64,000 bases of DNA, from assembly GCA_963402885.1 (NCBI GenBank), contig OY727094.1, forward strand, positions 8,434,501 to 8,498,500, given 5' to 3'. Numbering within the stretch: the first letter of the stretch is position 1; each line of letters opens with the position of its first letter. A model generated the notes under the pieces. The model was not told the origin of the DNA and made no database searches. It saw only the letters and a list, made by a program, of their open reading frames with translations. The translations under genes were made by a program, and so were the position numbers. Origin of the DNA: Antedon bifida. Lineage: Eukaryota; Echinodermata; Crinoidea; Comatulida; Antedonidae. Below, piece by piece: positions 1-13,100 of this stretch.

Positions 1-154
1 GAATGTTGGTTTTTGTTTGTAATTTTAAGGAGTCAAAATAAATGAAATAATGAAAATGAAATAAGTGGTAAGTGTTTTACTAGAAGGATCCTATAAGCCA
101 TTCTAGGAAAACCAGTTTATTTCAAGCCTATGACAAAGAAATAGTTTTGCTAAC

Positions 155-1124
155 CTGGACTTCCAATGTACAATTGATAACATTAAAGCTTGATTGAGTG
201 ACGACACATCGTGTACTACCAATAAAAACTGTGTTCTCTTCTGGAATATCACTAAAACCGTGACCATAAATAGTTACCTCAGTTCCTCCTTTAAAAAACA
301 TATAAATATAAAGATTAAATATTTCATCAAATTTATTTACTTTGACATGTAGTTGTTTCTGCAAAGCTCTTAGTCAAGTCAAGCAAGCTGTTAGTCAAGT
401 CAGCCGCCCACAACAATTCTCACCGTATTGAACCTTTGACTTTATTTTTAAGAGGGACTTTATACCTAGTCTTAATACCTAGCCTCTCCATAGCTTTGCT
501 GTTTCGGAAACAAGTAATGTAAGTAAACAAAATGTCTGCTATTATATCAGAGAGAAATTAATGTTTATACCTGATTCGCTGCCTGATTCTGGCTCAATAC
601 TGGTAATGTTGACAGTGTAGTTAAAAGATACATCAGCTGAAATATGGAATAAAATCATGAGTTATGATGTCTGATCATAAACAACAAAAAACTCAACTCA
701 ACTTTTAGCCTATTTTATTCAAAGTCAAACAGTAAGTCGAAACACTGTCACGCCTCCTCATATGTAGGTGCATACTGTACACATAAAAGAATTACATTAA
801 GTATGAATCGCCATATCAATACCTTTTCCAGAATTAAAAAAAGTTAACCAGTGAAATATACAAAATTCCAATACAACATAATATTTAAAATATATAATAA
901 TGTAAATTAATACACACTACTGCTTTCAGCATATCCAAAAGGTACAACGTTGACTTCAACTTCATAAATTCCCGCCTTTCCGTTTTGGACATCGCATACT
1001 ATCTGAATTTCACTACAGGATTGTACTTCACATGCTATATCACCAATGGTAACAATGTTCTCAGAACTTTCTACGCTGAATCCGGTGCCTGTGATGGTGA
1101 TGGTCGTCTGTTCAGCTTCAGAAC
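155..1124 (-). other. PKHD1L1: Start of the tandem IPT/TIG array in the PKHD1L1 homologue
   Basis: Exons 918-1124, 571-636 and 155-288 encode two successive IPT/TIG units (about residues 1059-1194). Recognisable pieces are TTITITGTGFS with a CEVQSC pair, then VNITSIEPESGSESGGTEVT, IYGHGFSD and CVVTQSSFNVINCTL. The linkage of one domain over several short exons is normal for this gene. The array must continue left of the window. Confidence 0.82.
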
Positions 1125-4100
1125 CTGATCAATAGAAAACATGGACAATTAACACATGAGACGTGTACAAAATGTTTCTTATGGAAGACACTGGCTGGTG
1201 CTATTTCAGAGGACAAAGTTTTAACTTAGTTTAAAAAGCGCTAAGTTAGTCTAGGAAATTCTTCTTCTGTGACATATACGTGTTTATCACATTGTCTACC
1301 CTCAACAACAGCCCACAACCAATGTTCGTACATGGTTTGCATCGAACTTGGTTCCCACTAGTGAACAACGCAAGGACTCACAACTAAAGTAAGTTTACCA
1401 ATCACAAGCGACAGTTCGAAAGATATATCGTGACATGATTGGTCAACTCACTTGCACTGCGCCTTGTGGGAACAAAGCTTTATCAATCTGGCAGAACAGG
1501 ACATACACCAAGACTAAAAGTCTAGCAGTCATAGAAAATCGAGTATGCTTATTTTACCTGAATGTCTGTCAATGTTTGATATTTCGGCAGTGTAATCTTC
1601 ATTATAATCAAATGTACAATTATCCGTGGCACAACTGGAGATCACCTCATTTATATAGACTTCAACCTGAAATGAAAATCAAAACTGACGGTTGAAAACC
1701 TGACAAGATTTTGTTTTCAAAAATTAAAGTTTCGTGACCATTGTCGAATGTGGTTTATTTTCAACAGTTTTATGCTTTCTTGTTTTATTTCTGACCAGTA
1801 CAGCTTGGTTTCCACTAGAGATACAACGCAAGAATGTAAACGCAAGCGACAGTTTGAATATTTCATCACTTGTGATTGGTCAAATCCCTTACGTTGCGTT
1901 ACGTCCATGCGTCTGTAGTGGGACCCAAGCATAAAACACTTTACTTTAATCTTGACTACTTACTTGAGGCGACGAATGTGGGGTTCGTAGGTAGTCACCT
2001 GGAATAGGAGCAAGGATTAGTGCGCCATCAACGTCTGTATAAGTTGTAATGTCTACGTCATCACCTACTAAACCTGTTCCATTAATCTGAAAATATCAAA
2101 CAAATTATATACTTTTTTAGATGCACTTAAGTATATTTCCTCAAATTACTAAGCCTGTATATACTGTGCCTATAATGTAACATAATATATGAATCTACGA
2201 GGATTGTTGAGGCACTGAGGCCTAAGATAGAACATTGTTCAGGGACTATACTACCAACTTTTGAGAATAGTAAGCGCATGGGTGTACCTAAAAACATACG
2301 GGAAATGTGTGAAAATTCCAAGGATAAAACATTTTATTCTTTTTCTTTCTTCCTTTTTTCACATACAATATGTATTAGATTATTATATTACATTTAATAT
2401 TTAATTTATTTGCAAAGACATTAAGTATTGCCTTTACCTCTATGGGTTCATGATCACCACCAATCTCAGTCCATTCAATGTTCCAGATTGAAGATGAGCA
2501 TGTTGACGCCTTCTCTACAGCCACCAGTCCAGTGGAAAAATACCCTTCAAGCAATTCTTTCATTTGTTTGGCTGAATACGTGGCAGATACAGCTATGGAA
2601 AAAATATAGTTTTTTTTTTTAATTAAAAGGAAGTAAAAAATCTACTAAACCATTTTTGATAAGTGTTATAAGATCGAAATATTAAAGCGTACTAAAATGG
2701 CTGAAAATATATATTTAAAAAGTCAAATAGAAAAGAATTATTCAGTGAACTGAAGTGTGCAACGCGGGAAAACCCGGCTTACGATTGTGTGGATTATACT
2801 GCTACTTTACTCTTCCTAAGCGTGGAGAAATCTCAGGGACTAAGCTATGACTTTCTGAGTAAACCTGAGTTTTGCCTACTGAATGAATTAGCTCAATTTC
2901 AGTATTATCCCTACTATAGTTGTGGTGGTGGATAAAGTACCGTGACGAATGTCTGAGTTAGTTGGCCTAAATAATCAATTATTATCAGAGTACAGTATAA
3001 CCATATATGATCTGACGATTTTTTAATGGTATTATTGTATAGTTTTCTCATGCAACTATCAGCATATTTACAGCTGTTAACAAGATAGTGACAGGTATTG
3101 TAATAATTTATTAAAATGAGCTTACCTGAGCTTTTACCATTCCATTCCATCATGAAAGTACCAGATATTGGTTTTGATGCTGCTATCAACCTGTCAACGG
3201 TAATTGTTGTTCCATTTCGCCAATCATTACTGCTAAATTCGACGTAATCACTCTCGTCTTCAACTGATCCATTTGTAATATTTGCAGCTTTAACTTGGAG
3301 TAGAGGGAATCCGTAGGCACAGTTTGCTGCGAATAGTGTGATATTAAAGCTGTTTGTGTCTTTTACAACGGATACTTCTGTAACAAATATATCGTTTGGT
3401 CGAGCTGCAGGACGAGTTTGAAGATCTAAAAACCACAAAAAAACATTAAAGAGTGCATATCTATTAAATCCGGATTTTAAAAAAAAAATCCACATTGTAC
3501 CTAAAAACTACAGGTGACAAAAGAAGTGAAGAAATCAGTTCCTTGTCAAGCATTACTTCAAAATATGTTTTTATTATAATTACTATAGAATCTATACTTT
3601 TAAATATTAAATAGGCGAATTCATATTGGGCTACCCTTAGTATTTTCTGCCATTTTCATTTCCATCACGTGTCTGCCGAGTTTATTTGCCTTAAATGACT
3701 TTAATGATGGGGTTGGGTTGAACTGAAAGGAGGAAAGGTTCTTTCTAAAAAATGCAAACAAGCTTTTTTTTTCTTTAGTTTTCACCTTACATATATCCAT
3801 CTCTCTCTTTAACGTTTGCCGTTATTCAGACATCACGCTATCCACGATTTGTATCCATATTTTCTATTTTGAGCAGGGTGGTTTGTTACGGATATATTTG
3901 TATCTTTAATGACTTACATCTTATTTCACTGGACCCAATATTCAAGTTATCAATGTAGAAGTCACCACCATCTTGGTAGAGTGTAATGACCTCAACATTA
4001 AATGTTGATCCGGGACTACTATCAAAATTGAGTTCTTCGTCTTGCTGTATATAGCTGTATATATCAAAGCAGTCATAACTCCAACTGAAATTTAAAAATA

Positions 4101-7100
4101 AATGTGTTTTACTAAGTTGTCTATTTATTAAAACATCATTCCCTAACAGATATTTAAAATAAATATATGAACTATTTGTCCATCGATTATGAAAGAAAAC
4201 AAGGCCATATACATGGCTGCAGTCGCGTGGTCAAGTTAGTGTTTACCGACCGACCGACCGTTGGGTAGATATGTTTCTTTCTAATTTGTTAACATTTCAA
4301 TAAAGTAAAATAAGAGACAACATTTTATAGAGTGTAGTTATGCCTCGTTCCCATAGTGTGAATTATGCCTAAATCAATATGTATAAGAAAATCGCACATT
4401 TTTTCAAATGAGATTTAAGCCTATAACATCCCTAATTTACTAGTTGGTTGGCATGGTTCTTGTATTCTTTTCAATGTTAGTGCTATTACACATTGTAATA
4501 TTGTATTGTAAACAATATTCAATTTATAGTTGTTATGTAAGTATTTAATATATTATACTTAATATTTTAGTTTATTTCTATCACTTTTGTATTGTATATG
4601 TTTATATAGTGTATTTATAAGGCATCTTATTTTCTTTGATTTTAGGGAATAAAAAATACAATATTAATAATCTCCATGCATTAATGTTGATTAAGCAATA
4701 AATATTATTAAACCTTAATATTCAAAAGTTGGTTATACCTAATACGAACTCTTAATCGTGTATATTAGTTAAGAATGCAGTACCATTCAAATTGCAATAG
4801 AATTCAAAAGACGCATAGTAACACATGGTCTTCTTACCTTGTTGTCTTTGTCAGTTCAGACACTCTGTAAACTCTCTCACTTCTTTGATCTCCATCTTCA
4901 TAATGTTTCCAACGAATTGTGAACTTTACTTCCTGTGACAGGGCTCCGTTATAAGCAAAGCATACCTATAATTAATTTAATTACATAATGTTTTTGTTTT
5001 TAGCCGTAATTGAATGCATTCAATAATAATGATGGCAAATTCATAAGAAAAACATATACAAGCTGATCTATATAAACAAAGTATAACATTTGTGGGATTT
5101 CAGTGTAGTTGAAATTTCATAATTAACAAAATCCCGAAATTAAACAGATTGGCACCTGGGATTTACAATATGATAGATAGCTTAGCTAATTATAGTGATG
5201 TGTTTCTTTTCTCGGGATCAATAATATTAAAAGAAAACTAGAAGACTTTGGTTGTGTTCGTTTTCATTCCGATTTACTTCCAATAATAATAAACAGTACA
5301 ATTACAGTGAATTAGAGAAGACAAGAGCAATTATTTGCTTTTCATTGATCTTCTGTCGGTTTCCCGCCAAAACTGGTATGCACTAACCTTTAACGCGCAT
5401 AAAAAACGTAACAGTCAACTTAAAAAAAATCTTATATTTATTACCTTTCGATTTTTTTCGGCATCGATTAAATCAACAGTCTCTCCATTAGATGACTCAG
5501 TTTCTCCTGCTGCGTAAATTATACTAGGATTCTTCAAAGAAGCCCGTCCACAGTATGGTTCCACATCCATCACTCGTGTGCCAGACTCATACCCACTTGC
5601 AGTACCCTCGTAATCATTTGTGTAAAGACCACTTGACCCTGAATCCAGTTGACATTGGACAGTGAACATCTCTATTAAAGCTTCTTCAAAATCTTCAGCA
5701 GTTGATGAACTTGACAGTGCTGTGCTTTCAATATCGTCAAATGTGACTGCGAAACTGTCAATGGTAGCCATGCTTCCTTCAACTGTGGTGGAGCTCTCGA
5801 CCTCGAAGTCATCGGACATTCCAACCAATTGTTGAACATTACCTAAACAAGAATAACATTACAAAAATGGTTTTTGTCTACTTGACATTGAAGACATTTT
5901 TTAATGAATTCAAAGAAACGTAATTATACTGTGTCTCGAATATTCCAATATTAAATTTTATTTAACAAACTCTGCTTTTCTCAAGCAAAAATAGTTACAT
6001 TTATTTCTAGTGGCAGTAGGCATAATAGTTGTTTAGGTAAAATTAAAAGAAACTACATTATACATATAATTTGAATTCCATCGAACCCGGTTCAGTTAAT
6101 TAAGTTATCTATCAATGCTGATTGGCACACCTCTTTATTCTCCTTCATGCATTTTCTCATGCTCTTGTGACCTCTTGTGTAAAGGTCATACGATTTATCA
6201 ATAAAGAGTTCAATATTCAAGAGGAAGAAAACAGAGATATAGAATAGAATTTGCAATACAACAAAGCCATGTTTCATGAAATTATCTGCTTACCCGAACC
6301 TGATGGGAAATGAATCACAAACACATTTCCAGCCAATCGTATTGTTTTATTGACAGACACAGGATATGCAACGCTCTGCAGGTTGTTAATAGCATCTTGT
6401 ACATCATTGGCAGTGACATCAGCAGACAATGAAGCTAAATAGAGGAAAACATATTGTATATTGAATTATTGTATAATATTATATATTGTATAATTAGTAA
6501 TGAAACTGACATCTTGCGATGTGATTAACCAGTATTGGAATTATTGATAATGATACTTCTTAAGCCGATTTTCCACTAGGCGAATTTTTGGAAAATCGGC
6601 TTTACTGGAGTAAACGTGTTACCTGTGGTTTCTTCCATAAATGAAATGCTGAACGTTCCTTCCAGATCTTCGCATACTCGTACATACTCATTTTCTGTGT
6701 CTTCATTTGAACAGTTTGAAAACAACAACAGTATTTCTTGAACTTCTCCATCTCCTCCATTAATACTTAAAACCTTTAAAGATAATGAATTGTTTTTAAC
6801 TTAAGTAATACTAAACGAACGGCTAAATTATTTATCTGGCATTAACTCTCATGTGAACTCATCTAAAGCTCTGTCTACACTATCAAACTTTAAGTGAAAA
6901 TGTGATGTGCTTATATATGGACATGATGATGTCATATCATATTTGAGCATATCACTATCCTATTTGGGCACATTGTCCTTTTTTGTAAAACTAGTAGTTT
7001 AATATGTTTGTTAGTAATGGTTTATTATCTTTCAAAGAAAACCTTAAAAAAATGTATTTATGGTTTCTCACTAAGAGTCAACCACTCTAACAATATCCTG

Positions 7101-10100
7101 GTTATGTGCATTATGAGAAATGCCTTTTACGGATCATCAATGGATGTAAACTGGTTATTTTTACTCCGAGAGTTTTAATGTACACGTATTACCAGTTTGT
7201 GGTCCATGGACTTTTGTATTATTATTGTATTGTTTTATTATGTAATTATGTATATTAGTTAGATATTTTTGTATCTGTAATTCTGTATAATTATGTACAT
7301 TTGTTTACGAAATAAAGAATTTTGTATTATGTATTATTATTAATAGTGTAGACAGAGCTTAATGCGAGAGAAACTCACAGTTTAACAAATGGATATCCTG
7401 CAATATCGTAGTTTAAAACATTTCGATAAAGTCAAACTGTACATCATGTAGTCCTATTCTTTGATCTTGCTTGACAATTTGTCTTGTTTTTTAGAAAGAC
7501 CTAGTCCTAGCCTACTTTTACTTTACGTGTCCTAGCATTTGTATTCGATCAAAACAGTGTGAGTTTTTTAGATTAATGCAATGTCATGGTGACATTTATA
7601 GAAGACTAGTTTGAGCAATGGAAACTATCGAGTACAGGTGTGGAAAAAAGATAAACTTAAGGGATGAACGGCATGGCCTACCTGTTGTTCATTATTCTTA
7701 GTTGATGTAATTGATATTGTTTGTTCTTCGTTAACTGCTCCACTATAATCAGCATTACTAATCGGCAGATCAAACATCATCAAACCAACGTTGATATAGT
7801 CTAATCCGTATCCTTCACGAAGATAGGCTTCGATGTAGTAGTGGTTCCCGCCAGTTAGTGTCAAAGCGTCGGATATTTGTTCGTCGGGACGTGTGTAAAA
7901 GTTACCGGTTGCCCATGAATTGAATGCAATTTTTACCTACAAAAGAAAAAGAGACAAAATTAATGGTTTCTTTATGGATACCACAAACTCATCTCATTTC
8001 ATTATCTTTGAAATGCGTGCGCACAAAGTTAGTTTGGTTCGAGAAGAAAAAAAAACCTAATCCTAGTGTTATCCATTTGTGAACGAGCAAGTAACATCTT
8101 TATTATTTTTAATGCACGTCTATAATTATGTGTCTCTTCGTGGAAAAATACAAATTGGTTTAATTAATTTCGACTAGTAAAACTACGCATAGCAATGGTA
8201 TGCCCTAAATAAAGAGCACATCAATTTCTTATTGTATTTTTTAAATAATTTCTACATACAATAGTTTTCCTTTTTGTTAATAGACTGTTTTTAATACTAT
8301 AAAAAATAATACTATTAAATACATTTGTTTATAAATACACCTTGACAAAAAACTTCAGAAAATTTCATAAATATACGAAATAGGCACATAAAGTAATGCA
8401 TGTGTTATAATAGCATTTTAAAATGTCTTACTTTATCTTCCGGATTCTCTGTCATGCTGAAGTATAGTTCTGATTGGTCATCACTGTAAATCATGAATTT
8501 AAATACACCGTCGTATGGTGCCACAAAATAGCCCCTATATCTGGACGAGTAGTAATCGGTCTCTCCAAACGTAGGATCATCTGGAGACTGGAACTCGTCA
8601 CGCACCTCAATGTAGTAATCACTGGCCGATGTGTTCCAGGTAGCATCAGAGAAGTCACTAAAACGAATTAAATGAGGAAAGAAAATAAGTCTTACTATCG
8701 TGTATGTTTGTGTATATGTTTATCAACTTACACCGAAGCATATTATTTACAGTTTTGAGAACCAAGCGTGTACATCTAGGACTACTGTAAATAAAGCCGC
8801 TGGACTAAGAAGCAAATTTGCCAATTAATATGGATATATGGATTCGTGACAGTTTACGATTATTTTGGAACAGCTTTTTGAAATAGGTTCTCAAGGATTA
8901 TACACATGAAAAGGGAAGGAAAACTCATCATACCTTTTGCAAAAGTACCATAAAGATCAACAGTATTTTGGGTTACTTATTTATTTTATGTTATTTTATT
9001 TATTTATTTATTTCAGAAACCTCCCGAAGGAAAAGCATAAAATACAAATATCTAAAATACAAGAATAAAATGTTAACAAGGTTAACAAGGCAATATAGGT
9101 CTAGTGCAACAATACAATATTTGTAGTGTGTTAATCTGAAGGAGATTATTTCTAGTGTTATATTTATTGTTTTAGATAACAGACAATATTAGCACTTCAA
9201 AGATAATTTTTATCAGTTCTGAAGTAGGCTAGGCCTAAAGTTCGTACAGACATGTTTACCAATCATCCTGTATGCCCTGGACAATGATTTAGCCTTTGTC
9301 ATTTAGAAGCTCAACTTTCTGAACTATTATAGTTATTATCATCTCAACAAGTTTGCAAATATGTCCTGCATTTTATGATTCAACGTGTGAGTCGATAATT
9401 AGGCAAATATTTGGTTATTCTTGAAACATACATCAATTATGATAACCTTAAAATATTAGATATCTACGAACATTTGTCAATAATGTTGATAATACACTCA
9501 GTAAATCTGACAGAACTTAAAAATTATGATATCTTTACAGTCATTTAGATAAAGACGGTTGTTGAAAATGAGTGAAAACCAGGTGAGGTAAATTTGATAA
9601 CACTGCTGGTGGTAGTGTAAACATCTGACTTATTGCTCTCATCGTAAACTTGACAAACTAACTAAAAGTTTGCATGAAAGTGACATTGAACAAAATCACA
9701 TGTATAACAGCAAGTTTGGCCTCCACAATGTTCAATCTCAAGGGCAGATCCTGGGACTCGGTTTGCGCGCTGCCCGCTTTGAAAGGCATAATGAAAATAT
9801 AAACTTTTGCAACGTTACTGTAACATGGAAAAGAAAACGAAAAGAAGAGACCATTTTTTCTTGGTCATAATGTCAAAGTTACGTTAAAATAATTTACAGT
9901 AAATACGACCAAAAAGAACAGAAACTTATTGAAAAAATCACCAAATTTCAATTAACCAATATCGTTACCTGTTAAAATATGTGTCTGTCCATACTTCTCG
10001 GTAAATACCTCGGTTGCCAGGGAAGGTTGTTTGATTGCTAGGCTGTTCTCCAGTGATGCATTCAATAGCATTATCTTTAACACTGACTAACTCACATTTG

Positions 10101-13100
10101 ACTCCACCAACATCAACAGCAACGTTTTCCATCTTGGTTCCGAAGTATTTACCAGCAATGGTGATATGGGTACCTCCTCTGTAGCTGCCATAGTTTGGTG
10201 TCACTCCTTTAATATCTGAAAATAGGAATAGATACATGTTGTTTTATGACATGATGACGCGATACTGCATTTGTGTTGTTGTTATTTACGTCTTATCAAT
10301 TTTATAATTTTTTTTTAAAAACCAATACTTGGAAGTACAGATTTAGAAATTTAGGAATACGTTCTTACCGGCGTGTAGTTGATATAAATAAAGCTCTCCT
10401 CCAAAGCTAACAGAATATGCCCCTGACTCAGTGTATGAACGACCCCATTCAGACGACACAAGGAACGTTATGTTCTTCGAATCTGGGAAAACATGATGAA
10501 GAAACATAAAGTATATTTAAAAAGCAATACCATATATGTAGGATTTTTAAAAACAGAGACAAAAACAACAATGTATATATATTTGCATTTATTAACCCAG
10601 AGCAGCAAAAATTAAGCGGCATTCATATCTTCTCCGGTCCGGCTCCGGTTCTAGTTCAGGGTCGCGTCAGAATATCACGCGGCTACACGTATATGGAGTA
10701 AAATGATTGGTGCATAGCCGGCCGCGTGGAGCGTCGTGAAACGAAAAAAATGAGATGCGATGCGATTTTGAGCCGTATCGGAGCAGGTGTGAAAGAGCCT
10801 TTAATGTAGTTTACCGATAATGTGTAATAATTGCTGAACTTAAGCAATTTCAACCCAATTTAGAGTTGGTTTATTGTAATAAACATCTATTTTTACCACT
10901 AATATTGCTAACAACTGTAGTAATACTTGTTGATCACTTGACCGCTCTCTAAAGTCTCTGGTACATTTTCTGTTGACCAAATACTAGTATTAGTTATCAA
11001 GTGACTGTGTAATCTATATTTGATCAATGACACGTTAGTGTGTAGATTCAGGTGGTGGTAATGGTTTATATTTATCTTGAAGATATCTTGACCAATACAA
11101 TAATCACATATAATAACAGCATTTACGTACGTTGGCCCACATCGTTATCTAATCTATCTTTCAACTCTTAAAGATTCTATCCGTTCTACTAACACACATC
11201 ATTTGTACAGTATATGCCTATTTATTTACTCTTTTTTCTTTTTCACTTTCTCTTTTCTAGAATTTATTTTATTATTATAAATGGAAAGAAATCATTAGGC
11301 GCGCCTACATAAAACTTGTTAGCAGACGATTTCTGTAATTATTGTTTTAGTCATGTAGATATTTTATTTTTATGTTCTTCAGACCCTACTGCAAATTACG
11401 AGCTGATTTTCGATGATCTTATTGTCAATTTTGTGACAACCAATTGAGATCAAGTTATTGCTGCGTGAAGACAGAAGAACCTTTAACAATGGGTATTTTA
11501 TGACCTATTGTTGTTATTTTCTATTTTTAAAACACTTACCAACAATTGTACTGTTCGGTTTACAAACAATGGTTCCCCAGCCGTTGGAAGCCTTGTCAAT
11601 ACCATACCTAAATGGGTAGACATTTAAAAACAAACAATATGAACTTACTATTTGCTCATTTTCATGCGTAGTGTAAAATATGAATTATGATTAAAAGTTT
11701 TAATTTCTAAAAGCGGAATGCTATTTTTCATTCAAATGCCACTTAATCCGGGTTTAAATGTCAATTTTAGTAAAATATTACAAATATAAAATACATTACT
11801 GAATTATTAGTCTTTGAAATAATATCATACTATATTTTGTTATGCAGTGTATAATACATTTGTCATAGGCCTAATTGTGAACTTGTCATTGTGGTATAAC
11901 CATGGACATATATAATACCCATGGTATAACATTTACCAATATCTCTGATCATTTTGATCCGAGTTGATAATATCGGTAGTAGAAACTTTACTTAAACATA
12001 ACCACACATGAATACTTACACAGTTCCCGTTTCTTGGTCAATAGGATCACAGATGCTAGATCCCATATATATCCTAAAAACAACAAATTTCAACTACAGT
12101 TATAATACGAGTGACATTTTGCATCAGGCGTTTTTACGCTGTGGCTCTAGTTAAAGATGTATTGTCCCACAAAAACACGTTGAATAGGTTATTTTGTAGT
12201 TTAATACAGTTATTAACTTCCGTAGAAAAAAAGAGGAAAACAAGTAATTTATATATATATTCAACAACAAAATGGTTAAGAATTATTTTTAAAGAGTCAT
12301 TCATGCAACAGTAACAATCGATTTATCCTTGGCTAAATTCATACATTTGAAACAAACACAAAACAAAAATAATTTTCAAGCTAGACGAATAATGTGTGGC
12401 TTATGCTACTTGATACTACCATATTCAACTTTTCAAGCTTTCTAGCATGTATAAGCTATAGTTATACAATTCCTAATAATGTAAAAACATTAAGATTGAG
12501 TGTACAGCAGTACAGGTGCACAACTGTATGCTTAGTTTTTATTTCATTATTTCTTTTTTAAAGTTCTGTCTATTTTATCAAACTTTATGCGACACAAAAA
12601 TTGATGTGCCCATTATGGACATGATGATGTCATATCACTATCATATTTGGGCATATCACTACCATATCTGGGCACATCACACTTTTTCGTCAAGCTAGCT
12701 TGATAGTGTAGACAGAGCTTTACGATTTCTGTTTTTCAGGCGTACCTTTGAATTTCAATGTCGGTATTTGAGTCTTCATATTCATCAGCTTGAGATTGAC
12801 TTGGTGTAACAATATCAGTTACAATATAGCCATAGAAATTCAACGTAGAATCTGCAATGCGTGAAATTAAACTCAATAGGTCGATTAAACTCAATTTAAA
12901 TTTAGTGTGTTTTAGAATAGTGTGATATAGCATACATTTCATTACATTTCCACAGACGAGCGGGTAACAGTACGCGGTAAACGGTAAGTGGAAAATAAAA
13001 ATATAGAATCTATTTTATTTCTCTATGACCATTTACACAAAACGTGAAGCGGACAGTTGTTGAGCGGAAACCCGTTCAGGATAGATACAGTTTCTATGTG

